A stretch of 64,000 nucleotides of DNA from Cryomorphaceae bacterium (GTDB lineage Bacteria > Bacteroidota > Bacteroidia > Flavobacteriales > Schleiferiaceae). The stretch is taken from the NCBI GenBank assembly GCA_020832345.1, contig JAFIEY010000064.1, forward strand, positions 1 through 64,000, read 5' to 3'. Numbering within the stretch: position 1 is the stretch's first letter; each line of letters begins with the position of its first letter. Made by a program: the position numbers and the translations under genes. This document shows positions 44,252-52,080 of this stretch, piece by piece. Under the pieces are notes generated by a model that searched no databases, had not been told where the DNA came from, and saw only the letters and a list, made by a program, of their open reading frames with translations.

Positions 44252-45628
44252 ATGTTTGACCCGGGAAATTTTGATTATAAAAAACTAGTTGAGCGGTACG
44301 AAACCATGCTTAATCAGGGCGATGAGTTTTTCTTTGACGTTGAAGATTTTCAACAGATCTGTGATCACTATTTGCACAATGGAAAAGTAGAAAGCGCACT
44401 AAAAGCATTGAATTACGCTATTGGTCAACACGCGTTCTCCTCCGATTTATTGGTGCGGCGTGCTCAGGTTTTCCTCGATCTCCACCGATTGATTGAAGCG
44501 TTGATCGATATCGATAAGGCGGAAAACATGGATCCTGAAAATGCCGACTTATTCCTCACCAAGGCCGAGTGGCACTCAAAAAAAGGACAACACACCAAAG
44601 CCGTTCAAAACCTTAAAAAAGCTGGAGAATTGCTGGGCAGCATGGAAGAAGTCAATATTCTTTTGGCCCAGGAATACCTCGAATTGGCCGATTACCAAAA
44701 GGCCGCTCATCACTTTAAAGCGGTATTATTGGATGATTTCGACGACGGATCCGCACTATTTAGTCTTTCCTTTTGCTACGATATGTTGGGCAAAAACGAA
44801 GAACTCATCGATTTTTTGAAACAATATATCGAAGAAAACCCCTATTCGGAAATTGCCTGGCATCAACTCGGTTTGGTACATCAAAAAAACAAAGACTACG
44901 AAAAAGCCATTGAAGCATTTGACTATGCCTGTGTAATTGACGATTTGTTTTCGGCAGCGCATTACGAAAAAGCTCGGGCTTACGAACTACTCGGCCAGCA
45001 TCAAAAGGCCATTGACATTTATATTGATCTTCTGGAGTTGGAAGACCTCAATGCCTATACCTATTTAAGAATTGGATTGGCGTACCGAGAAATGGGCGAC
45101 GATAAGCAGGCCATGCGGTATTATCAAAAAGGTTATCAGGAAGATCCCGATATGGAGGACGTCCTATTAAATATGGTAAACCTTTGTGAAGAAAATGAAT
45201 CTTGGCGAGAGGCCGTATTTTATGCAAAGAAACTCACAACCGTTTCCGACAGTCAGGGATTTAAATTCTACAGTGCTATAATTCATCACAAGGCCGGGCT
45301 GATTGACGAGGCCATTGAAATGCTGGCCAACCTCATGCAACAAGAAGATGCCCCGCCAGAGGTGTATCTCATGTACTCCGAATTGATGTTTGAAATGGAG
45401 TATTACACCGATGGGTTAGACATTTTATATTTGGCCATGGAATACTTCCCTGAAAATCCGGAAATTCAACTCCGCCTGGGCGCCATTTTATACCAAATGC
45501 AAGAATACGATGAGTCCCTTATATACTTCAAAAAAGCATTAAAACTCAATCGGAATATGGTGGACGATTTTATGATTAAGTTTCCCGCCATCAAAGACGA
45601 TCCCATCATCCAAAACCTTCTTAGCTAA
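44252..45628 (+). CDS. Tetratricopeptide-repeat protein
   Basis: The 458-residue protein is built of about 11-12 TPR units from residue about 35 to the end. Examples are SALKALNYAIGQHAFSSDLL, KDYEKAIEAFDYACVIDDLF, GDDKQAMRYYQKGYQEDPDM and QEYDESLIYFKKALKLNRNM. It has no signal peptide or membrane segment, so it is a cytoplasmic scaffold. I chose MFDPGNFDYKKL because the upstream in-frame extension overlaps the promoter. It is the first gene of a four-gene operon, 9 bases before the DUF368 gene. Partners are unknown. Confidence 0.88.
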   Translation: MFDPGNFDYKKLVERYETMLNQGDEFFFDVEDFQQICDHYLHNGKVESALKALNYAIGQHAFSSDLLVRRAQVFLDLHRLIEALIDIDKAENMDPENADLFLTKAEWHSKKGQHTKAVQNLKKAGELLGSMEEVNILLAQEYLELADYQKAAHHFKAVLLDDFDDGSALFSLSFCYDMLGKNEELIDFLKQYIEENPYSEIAWHQLGLVHQKNKDYEKAIEAFDYACVIDDLFSAAHYEKARAYELLGQHQKAIDIYIDLLELEDLNAYTYLRIGLAYREMGDDKQAMRYYQKGYQEDPDMEDVLLNMVNLCEENESWREAVFYAKKLTTVSDSQGFKFYSAIIHHKAGLIDEAIEMLANLMQQEDAPPEVYLMYSELMFEMEYYTDGLDILYLAMEYFPENPEIQLRLGAILYQMQEYDESLIYFKKALKLNRNMVDDFMIKFPAIKDDPIIQNLLS

Positions 45629-45637
45629 ACCAAAGCC

Positions 45638-46588
45638 ATGCGTTTTTCACCTTCCACCTCAATTAAAGGCCTTGCAATGGGTCTCGCAGAAATAGTTCCC
45701 GGAGTTTCTGGCGGCACCATTGCATTCATTACGGGTATTTATGAAAAATTAATTATCACGATTAGGAAAATTGACAAAACTTTTTTCTCATTGTTATTCA
45801 AAGGAAAATGGAAGGCACTTTCCGAACACCTGGATTTTGGCTTTATCTTTTCACTTATTTTGGGCATGCTTATCGGAATCGTTGTCGGGGTATTTGGTAT
45901 TACTTACCTAATCGACAATCACCCCATTTCCATTTGGGCATTTTTCTTTAGTCTAATTGCTGCCTCTTCGTTTTTGGTGGCCAGAGATGTGAAGCGGTTT
46001 AATTGGCAAACCATTTTATTTATTGTGGTCGGAACTGCTTTTGCCTTTTGGGTCACAAGCGGACAGCCCAGCACCGAACGAACCTCGTTGGGTTTTGTCT
46101 TCATTAGCGGCATTTTGGCCATTTCAGCCCTGTTGCTTCCTGGTCTCAGTGGCAGCTTTGTCCTTTTACTTCTGGGTATGTATGCTTATATCATTCCAGC
46201 CCTTCGCGATTTACTCGGTGGCGACCTTTCCAACATTCCCATTGTCGGAACATTTATGGTGGGTTGTTTGGTTGGTGTATTCACCTTAAGCAGGGTGTTG
46301 CACTGGGGATATATGAAGTACCGCGATCCGGTTCTCGGACTGTTGACCGGATTTATGTTGGGTTCATTAAATAAAATTTGGCCATGGCAAAAAGTAATTC
46401 TCACAGAAATTGATTCAAAGGGTCGTGAGATCGTTACCTACAGCAAATCCGTTAGTCCCAAGGCATTTGCCGCCTTAGAGTCCAACCCAATTTTTGGCAC
46501 TGAACCTTCCATGGTATCTTCTGTGGTGATTATGTGTCTGACTTTTATAGTGGTCATATCCATCAGCCTTAGCAGCAAAAAGTATTAG
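45638..46588 (+). CDS. DUF368 membrane protein, PopT-type undecaprenyl-phosphate transporter
   Basis: The 316-residue protein has about eight membrane segments. It carries the family hallmark KGLAMGLAEIVPGVSGGTIA (10-29) and its inverted-repeat partner SALLLPGLSGSFVLLLLG. DUF368 proteins of other bacteria (PopT) are reported to return undecaprenyl phosphate across the inner membrane for cell-wall and polysaccharide synthesis. That role is transferred here by family. The gene lies between the TPR gene and aroE with 9 and 1 bases of spacing, so all are translated from one mRNA. Confidence 0.88.
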   Translation: MRFSPSTSIKGLAMGLAEIVPGVSGGTIAFITGIYEKLIITIRKIDKTFFSLLFKGKWKALSEHLDFGFIFSLILGMLIGIVVGVFGITYLIDNHPISIWAFFFSLIAASSFLVARDVKRFNWQTILFIVVGTAFAFWVTSGQPSTERTSLGFVFISGILAISALLLPGLSGSFVLLLLGMYAYIIPALRDLLGGDLSNIPIVGTFMVGCLVGVFTLSRVLHWGYMKYRDPVLGLLTGFMLGSLNKIWPWQKVILTEIDSKGREIVTYSKSVSPKAFAALESNPIFGTEPSMVSSVVIMCLTFIVVISISLSSKKY

Positions 46589-46589
46589 A

Positions 46590-47315
46590 ATGCGTTTTGG
46601 ACTTATCGGAAAATCCCTGACGCATTCGTTTTCTCCGCAATATTTTCGAGAAAAATTCAATCGAGAAAATCTGGTTAATTATACCTACCAAACTTTTCCA
46701 ATAGATCGGCTGGAACAGTTTCCGGAATTACTGGCATCCAAACCGGAAATTCGGGGACTAAATGTTACCATTCCCTATAAAACAGACATTATTTCCTACC
46801 TCGATGAAATAGACGCTAAGGCCAGGGAAATAGGCGCCGTCAACACCATTGCATTTTTTGAAAAAAAATTATTTGGCTACAACACCGACGCTCCGGCCTT
46901 TGGGGAGACCATCGAAACGCTCCATCAAAAACCAGAAACGGCCCTTATTCTCGGCACCGGAGGAGCATCTTTAGCCGTTGCACAATCACTTAAAGAAAAA
47001 GGAATTACATATCAACATGTAAGTCGAAACCCAGATGAAAATCAACTGTCATATCAACAAATTACCGACCTTTCTAAGTTTGATTTAATCGTCAATTGCA
47101 CCCCTTTGGGCACCTTTCCAAATGTGCAAAACGCACCAAATTTACCTTATCACACCTTGAGCCCGCAACAAATACTGTACGATTTGGTATATAATCCAAA
47201 TATGACTGTATTTTTGCAGCACGGTAAAACACGAGGTTGCCAAATAATGAACGGATACGCCATGTTGGTCAGACAAGCTGAACTCGCATGGGAAATCTGG
47301 AAAAGCACATTTTGA
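46590..47315 (+). CDS. aroE: Shikimate dehydrogenase
   Basis: The 241-residue protein reduces 3-dehydroshikimate with NADPH in the pathway to aromatic amino acids. The substrate motif is SLTHSFSPQYF, the catalytic Lys is K64 in LNVTIPYKTD, and the partner residues are N85 (GAVNT) and D100 (GYNTDAPAF). The nucleotide loop is LGTGGASLAVA, and NCTPLGTFP follows. It is slightly shorter than the E. coli enzyme (272), as is usual in Bacteroidota. It lies one base after the DUF368 gene. Confidence 0.95.
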   Translation: MRFGLIGKSLTHSFSPQYFREKFNRENLVNYTYQTFPIDRLEQFPELLASKPEIRGLNVTIPYKTDIISYLDEIDAKAREIGAVNTIAFFEKKLFGYNTDAPAFGETIETLHQKPETALILGTGGASLAVAQSLKEKGITYQHVSRNPDENQLSYQQITDLSKFDLIVNCTPLGTFPNVQNAPNLPYHTLSPQQILYDLVYNPNMTVFLQHGKTRGCQIMNGYAMLVRQAELAWEIWKSTF

Positions 47316-47327
47316 AGATATAAAACC

Positions 47328-49223
47328 ATGGAAGAGGAAAACAAAGACCTTCAGCCCCAAACTGAACAGGATTCCGGGACTGCAACTACGCAACAAGCGG
47401 ATAAGGATTCAGCAGAAACTGCACCTGAAGAAGCTGTGGAAAATGCTGATGCGCCCGAAGAACAACCAGCTAAGGTGAAAGTAGCAGATTCACTAACGGT
47501 TCGTCCTGCACCCGAGGAGCTTTATGCCAATATGAATGTAGAGGCATTGCTCAAGGAGGGTAAAAAACTTTTGGGTGAAGAAAATGTGTTTGCTGTAAAA
47601 GCGCAGTTGGAGTACATACGGGATGAAGTGAAAAAGCAACTGGATAAGGTGCTTAACGAGAAAAAGGAAGCCTTCATCAACGAGGGCGGAAATGAAATTG
47701 ATTTTGAGTACAACCAACCCGAGCGGGATACCCTTCGCGAAATTTACCGTGAATACCGTGCAAAGCGCAAGGCTCGACAAGAAGCCATTCAAAAAGAACA
47801 AGAAGCCAATCTCGATCGCAAAAAAGACATCATCGAAGAGATAAAGGCATTGGCGCAACGAGAAGAAAGTCTTGGAGAAACCTTTCCCGCCTTTCGCGCA
47901 CTTCAGGAAGCTTGGAAAAACACCGGACCAGTGCCAAAAAGCGAAATGAACGAGTTGTATCGCAATTACCACTTCTACGTAGAGGCCTTTTACGATTATG
48001 TGCAAATCAACCGGGAACTTCGCGATCTCGATTTCAAAAAGAATAAGGAAATCAAAGAAAAGCTCATCGAAAAGGCTGATAAGCTTTCAGAGGAAACCGA
48101 TGTCATAAACGCCATGCGCACCTTGCAAAAACTGCACAAACAATGGAAAGAGACCGGACCGGTAGAGCGCGAACTGCGAGAGGATTTATGGGAAAAATTT
48201 AGTGCGGCTACCAAAGTCATTCACGACAAACGCGATGCATTTGAGGAGGAGAGAAAACAGGAAGCAGAGGATCGCATCGCAGTAAAAGCCAAGATTTGTG
48301 AGTTGTTGGAGGATATTGATTTGGACAAAGTCAACTCCCATAAACTTTGGCAAAAAACCATGAAAACCCTGGATGAAGCCAATGCGAAGTACAAGGCTGC
48401 CGGTTATGCCAAACACCCCGACAATGATACCCTTTGGGAGCGTTTCCGCGAAGTTAACAGAAAATTTCACCGGGCGAAAAATGCTTTCTACAAGGAGATG
48501 AAGCAAGTCCACCAAGAAAACCTTGAAGCTAAGAAAGCCTTAATTGAAAAGGCGGAAGCCCTAAAGGATTCTGAGGATTTTAAAGAAACGGCCAATACCC
48601 TGAAAAAACTCCAAAGCGATTGGAGAAAAATTGGTCCCGTTGCCCGAAAGGACAGTGACAAAATTTGGCATCAATTCCGCAGTGCTTGTGACCACTTCTT
48701 TAATCGAATGAAAGACAGGCATAAGGAGCGGGAAGTAGCTTTGGAGGGCAATCTTGAAGAAAAGAAAAAACTATTGGAAGAACTTAAAACGCTCGAAAGT
48801 GCCGATAAGAATATGCTGATGGATTTACTCAAACGTTGGAAAGATGTTGGACCAGTTCCCGCATCTCAACGTGAAATTGAATTTGAGTGGAATAAGCTTG
48901 TTGATGTAAGTTTTGAAAAAATTGACATGAACAAGATGGAGTCTTCAGCAATTCGCTACCGGGCAAAGGTTGAAACCATGAAGCAGTCGGAGGGTATGGA
49001 TAAATTACAAAAGGAGCAACAATTTTTGCGACAGAAAATGGATGAAGCCCGCAGGGAATTATCGCAACTTGAAGAAAACATGGCCCGGGTAACCGGAAGT
49101 TCGGATAACCCATTCATGAAAGAAATAAAGAAGAACCTTCGCCATCGTGAAGAGCAAGTTGCACTGTTAAAAGTAAAACTGCAAATCGTAAAAGAAATGA
49201 TGAGTCCACTCCAAAAAGGATGA
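47328..49223 (+). CDS. DUF349 repeat protein
   Basis: The 631-residue, highly charged helical protein has an acidic, low-complexity N-terminus (1-60). At least five DUF349 repeats follow (about 130-560), each with the WK.GPVP...LW..F pattern: WKNTGPVPKSEMNELYRNYH, WKETGPVERELREDLWEKF, WRKIGPVARKDSDKIWHQF, WKDVGPVPASQREIEFEWN. A coiled coil ends the protein. No function is established for the family. The last residues, MSPLQKG, and the stop codon are encoded by the left terminal repeat of a family-1 element at 49201, so the native C-terminus has been altered. Confidence 0.88.
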   Translation: MEEENKDLQPQTEQDSGTATTQQADKDSAETAPEEAVENADAPEEQPAKVKVADSLTVRPAPEELYANMNVEALLKEGKKLLGEENVFAVKAQLEYIRDEVKKQLDKVLNEKKEAFINEGGNEIDFEYNQPERDTLREIYREYRAKRKARQEAIQKEQEANLDRKKDIIEEIKALAQREESLGETFPAFRALQEAWKNTGPVPKSEMNELYRNYHFYVEAFYDYVQINRELRDLDFKKNKEIKEKLIEKADKLSEETDVINAMRTLQKLHKQWKETGPVERELREDLWEKFSAATKVIHDKRDAFEEERKQEAEDRIAVKAKICELLEDIDLDKVNSHKLWQKTMKTLDEANAKYKAAGYAKHPDNDTLWERFREVNRKFHRAKNAFYKEMKQVHQENLEAKKALIEKAEALKDSEDFKETANTLKKLQSDWRKIGPVARKDSDKIWHQFRSACDHFFNRMKDRHKEREVALEGNLEEKKKLLEELKTLESADKNMLMDLLKRWKDVGPVPASQREIEFEWNKLVDVSFEKIDMNKMESSAIRYRAKVETMKQSEGMDKLQKEQQFLRQKMDEARRELSQLEENMARVTGSSDNPFMKEIKKNLRHREEQVALLKVKLQIVKEMMSPLQKG

Positions 49224-49338
49224 TTTCAATCAAAATCGAGGGGATTTTCGAACTGGAGCTAAATAACTGTTAGTGAGGATTCTAAAACCTACCGACAAGG
49301 AAGATTTTGACAGAAAGGGACTTTTTGGAGCAGACTCA
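49201..49338 (+). mobile_element. Family-1 MITE-like element, 138 bp, reference copy
   Basis: Terminal inverted repeats TGAGTCCACTCCAAAAAG and CTTTTTGGAGCAGACTCA match at 16 of 18 positions. ATGA is duplicated at both sides (49197-49200, 49339-49342). No transposase or useful frame is inside. The left end supplies the stop codon of the DUF349 gene. Confidence 0.88.
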
Positions 49339-49374
49339 ATGATGGCATCCTACGCCCGTTTGAAGTGCATTAAA

Positions 49375-49411
49375 AAAGCGGACAGTAAATTGATTACTGT
49401 CCGCTTTTTTT
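49375..49411. terminator. Bidirectional intrinsic terminator between DUF349 and tRNA-Val
   Basis: AAGCGGACAGTAA-TTGA-TTACTGTCCGCTT is a 13-bp perfect stem, with a T-run on the plus-strand side and another on the minus-strand side. It ends the TPR-aroE-DUF349 transcript on plus and the tRNA-Val transcript on minus. Confidence 0.93.
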
Positions 49412-49412
49412 G

Positions 49413-49487
49413 TGAGCGATACTGGATTCGAACCAGTGACCCCTACCCTGTCAAGGTAGTGCTCTGAACCAACTGAGCTAATCGCCC
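49413..49487 (-). tRNA. tRNA-Val (anticodon GAC)
   Basis: Read on the minus strand, the acceptor GGGCGAT pairs with ATCGCTC. The D-arm contains TTAGCTCAGTTGGT. The anticodon arm is CTACC-TTGACAG-GGTAG with anticodon GAC. The T-arm holds GGTTCGAATCC. The discriminator is A, and CCA is not encoded. It reads GUC and GUU valine codons. Confidence 0.95.
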
Positions 49488-49498
49488 TCTATGGTCGG

Positions 49499-49506
49499 CA
49501 AAGGTA
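49499..49506 (-). promoter_or_regulatory. -7 element of tRNA-Val
   Basis: The minus strand reads TACCTTTG, a full TAnnTTTG match, 11 bases upstream of the tRNA 5' end. A good -33 box is not obvious. Confidence 0.45.
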
Positions 49507-49535
49507 ATACAAAACCACTTTTGCGCTGTAAATTT

Positions 49536-50405
49536 TTAGTAAAAAATATCTAGGGCTGCATTATACGCCGTTTCAAGTGCAAGGGTATTTAAACCGTGTT
49601 GAAGCTTGTGATTTTCTGCAAAAGTCACTAGTTTTTCCGTAGGCATATTTCCAACCAAATCGTCTTTTGCCATGGGACAACCGCCAAATCCTCGAATGGC
49701 ACCATCAAATCTCCGGCAACCTCCTGCATAAGCTGCTTCTACTTTTTGGTGCCAATCCTCATAAGGCGTGTGCAAATGGGCACCAAAGGTTACCTCGGGC
49801 AGCGCCGGAATAAGATGATTAAAAACACTTTGAATGTCATGGGTTTTGGCCATGCCTACGGTATCTGACAAACTTAAAATTTTCACGCCCAATCCCGCCA
49901 GTTCCCGCGCCCACTTTTCCACCAAATCTGGAGACCATGATTCCCCATAAGGATTTCCAAAACCCATGGAAATATAGACCACCAGCGACTTATCGTTTTC
50001 TGTACAAATCTCTTGAAGTCGCTTTACCAACTGTAGGGATTCATCAATAGATTTATTGGTGTTTCGTTTTTGAAATTCTTCAGATATGCTAAAGGGATAA
50101 CCCAGAAAATGAACTTGAGGAAATTTGATGGCATCTAGTGCTCCCCTTTCATTGGCCACAATGGTGAGCAATTTACTTTTACTGTCCTTCCATTCAATTT
50201 TTTCTAGGACCTCTGCCGTATCACGCATTTGCGGAATGGCTTTGGGCGACACAAAACTGCCGACATCAATGGTGTGAAATCCCACCTTGAGCAAGCGATT
50301 GATATAGCGTATTTTCTGTTCGGTGGAAATAAAACGATGAATACCCTGCATGGCGTCTCGTGGGCATTCAATAATGGAAATAGCATCTTCGTAATTCGAA
50401 GCCAT
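49536..50405 (-). CDS. Hydroxymethylglutaryl-CoA lyase
   Basis: The 289-residue TIM-barrel enzyme splits HMG-CoA to acetoacetate and acetyl-CoA at the end of leucine breakdown. The N-terminal IIECPRDAMQGIHRF keeps the catalytic Arg of the usual GPRDGLQ. LSLSDTVGM and AHLHTPY carry metal ligands. The signature GFGGCPMAKDDLVGNMPTE holds the active-site Cys. It is close to the family's usual 295-300 residues. It lies 49 bases downstream of pyrD and 48 bases upstream of tRNA-Val, all on the minus strand. Confidence 0.92.
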   Translation of the reverse strand: MASNYEDAISIIECPRDAMQGIHRFISTEQKIRYINRLLKVGFHTIDVGSFVSPKAIPQMRDTAEVLEKIEWKDSKSKLLTIVANERGALDAIKFPQVHFLGYPFSISEEFQKRNTNKSIDESLQLVKRLQEICTENDKSLVVYISMGFGNPYGESWSPDLVEKWARELAGLGVKILSLSDTVGMAKTHDIQSVFNHLIPALPEVTFGAHLHTPYEDWHQKVEAAYAGGCRRFDGAIRGFGGCPMAKDDLVGNMPTEKLVTFAENHKLQHGLNTLALETAYNAALDIFY

Positions 50406-50454
50406 AAAATATTTTTAGATATTTGGAAAATAAAAAATGTAAAAATACAAATGA

Positions 50455-51468
50455 TTAAAGTGAATCTGCAATTCGTCGCACCATTGCCGGTCCCTCGTAA
50501 ATAAAACCGGTATAAACCTGCACCAAATCAGCACCGGCATCAATTTTTGCTTGGGCGTCTTCCGGGGTAAAAATACCTCCACTTGCCACAATCGTAAAAA
50601 GTCCCTTTCCCTTTTTCGCCAAATATGACACCACATGCGTTGATTTTTCCGCAACCGGCATACCACTCAATCCTCCCGCACCAATGGCTTCTACTTCGCC
50701 TGCATCGGTTTTCAAACGACTCCGGTCGATGGTTGTGTTGGTGGCAATCACCCCTTCGAGTTTTAATTCCAGAACAATTTCCACAATATCATCAAGTTGA
50801 GTGTCCTCCATATCGGGGGCGATTTTCAATAGTAGTGGTTTTGGGTTTGGAAAAGATTTGTTTTTATCGGCCAGGGTTTTAAGCAATTCCTTAAGGGGTT
50901 CCTTTTCCTGCAATGCCCGAAGACCAGGCGTATTGGGGGAACTCACATTTATCGTAAAATAATCGACATAAGGGTGAAGCGCCTCTAAACCCAAAATATA
51001 ATCCTGGGTCGCATCTTCATTGGGGGTGATTTTATTTTTCCCAATATTTCCGCCCACAATAAGATCAGCAGGACGGCTTTTCAACCGCTCAATCATGGTA
51101 TCCAATCCGTCATTATTAAACCCCATCCTATTAATAAGGCCTTTGTCTTTAGGCAGTCTAAACAAACGCGGTTGCGGGTTACCCGGTTGGGCTTTTGGCG
51201 TCACCGTGCCCACTTCAATAAAACCAAAACCGAGGTGTTTTAACGACTTATAAAACTGCGCATTTTTATCAAAACCGGCAGCCAACCCCACCCGATTGGG
51301 AAAGGTTATCCCCATGCAGGTATAAGGATTCTGAGCATGATATATGCGTTTGAATAAGAATTTAGCACCGGGAATAATCGTGACAAACTTCAGGGCATAC
51401 AAAGCGATATAATGCGATTTTTCGGGGGAAAAGAAAAACAAGAAAGGGCGTACAATGCGCTTATACAT
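50455..51468 (-). CDS. pyrD: Dihydroorotate dehydrogenase (quinone), class 2
   Basis: The protein has 337 residues from MYKRIVRPFLFFFSPEKSHY. The frame runs on to 51567 and would overlap smpB, so I used the internal start. The N-terminal helical extension is the membrane/quinone-binding part of class 2 enzymes. The FMN and substrate blocks are NRVGLAAGFDKNAQFYKSL, NVSSPNTPGLRALQ (with the class 2 Ser) and ATNTTIDRSRL. GGLSGMPVAEKSTHVV and VASGGIFTPEDA close the site. It makes orotate for pyrimidine synthesis. Confidence 0.95.
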   Translation of the reverse strand: MYKRIVRPFLFFFSPEKSHYIALYALKFVTIIPGAKFLFKRIYHAQNPYTCMGITFPNRVGLAAGFDKNAQFYKSLKHLGFGFIEVGTVTPKAQPGNPQPRLFRLPKDKGLINRMGFNNDGLDTMIERLKSRPADLIVGGNIGKNKITPNEDATQDYILGLEALHPYVDYFTINVSSPNTPGLRALQEKEPLKELLKTLADKNKSFPNPKPLLLKIAPDMEDTQLDDIVEIVLELKLEGVIATNTTIDRSRLKTDAGEVEAIGAGGLSGMPVAEKSTHVVSYLAKKGKGLFTIVASGGIFTPEDAQAKIDAGADLVQVYTGFIYEGPAMVRRIADSL

Positions 51469-51565
51469 AAAGATTTTCTGTAAAAAGATGGCAATAAATT
51501 TCCGACCACAAAAGTACAAACCAGGGAGGCTATTAACCACAATTCTATTGTAAATTCGCGCCCCC

Positions 51566-52012
51566 ATGGCAAATACAACTGTAAAAAATCGTCGAGCCCG
51601 CTACGACTACGAATTTCTCGACACTTTTGTGGCCGGGCTGCAATTGTACGGCACAGAAATTAAGGCAATTCGAGAAGGTAAAGCTGCATTAAACGACAGT
51701 TATTGTTTGTTTCTCGGTGATGAACTTTTCATTCGCGGAATGTACATCGGAGAGTATTCCCACGGAAATATCAACAACCACGAAACCTACAGAGACCGAA
51801 AACTTTTGCTCCAAAGAAGGGAGTTGGAAAAGTTGACCACCAAAATGAAGAATGTGGGAAACACCATTGTTCCGGTGAAGCTTTTTATCAACGAGCGCGG
51901 TTTAGCCAAACTGGAAATTGCTTTGGCCAAAGGTAAAAAGACCTACGACAAACGCGATTCCATAAAGGAAAAAGATGTAAAAAGGGAAATGGATCGAAGG
52001 ACTAAATTTTGA
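51566..52012 (+). CDS. smpB: SsrA-binding protein SmpB
   Basis: The 148-residue full-length protein partners tmRNA in rescuing stalled ribosomes. Motifs are [35 protein letters not shown] and the basic C-terminal tail [20 protein letters not shown]. It diverges from pyrD. The stop codon TGA (52010-52012) consists of the first bases of a family-1 element. Removing the element and one ATTT copy restores TAA after the same last residue. Confidence 0.95.
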   Translation: MANTTVKNRRARYDYEFLDTFVAGLQLYGTEIKAIREGKAALNDSYCLFLGDELFIRGMYIGEYSHGNINNHETYRDRKLLLQRRELEKLTTKMKNVGNTIVPVKLFINERGLAKLEIALAKGKKTYDKRDSIKEKDVKREMDRRTKF

Positions 52013-52077
52013 GACCACTCCAAAAAGATTGATTTCAATCAAAATCGACGAAGAGTGGACTTTTTGGGGCAAACTCA
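52010..52077 (+). mobile_element. Family-1 MITE-like element, internally deleted (68 bp), between convergent stop codons
   Basis: It has the terminal repeats TGAGACCACTCCAAAAAG and GACTTTTTGGGGCAAACTCA but lacks the central 70 bases. ATTT is duplicated at both ends (52006-52009, 52078-52081). It occupies the whole space between smpB and the convergent glycosyltransferase gene. Confidence 0.85.
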
Positions 52078-52080
52078 ATT

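Noticed and set aside
51469-51567. Longer N-terminus for PyrD
   Set aside because: It would overlap the smpB start and its likely promoter, and adds residues not typical of class 2 enzymes.
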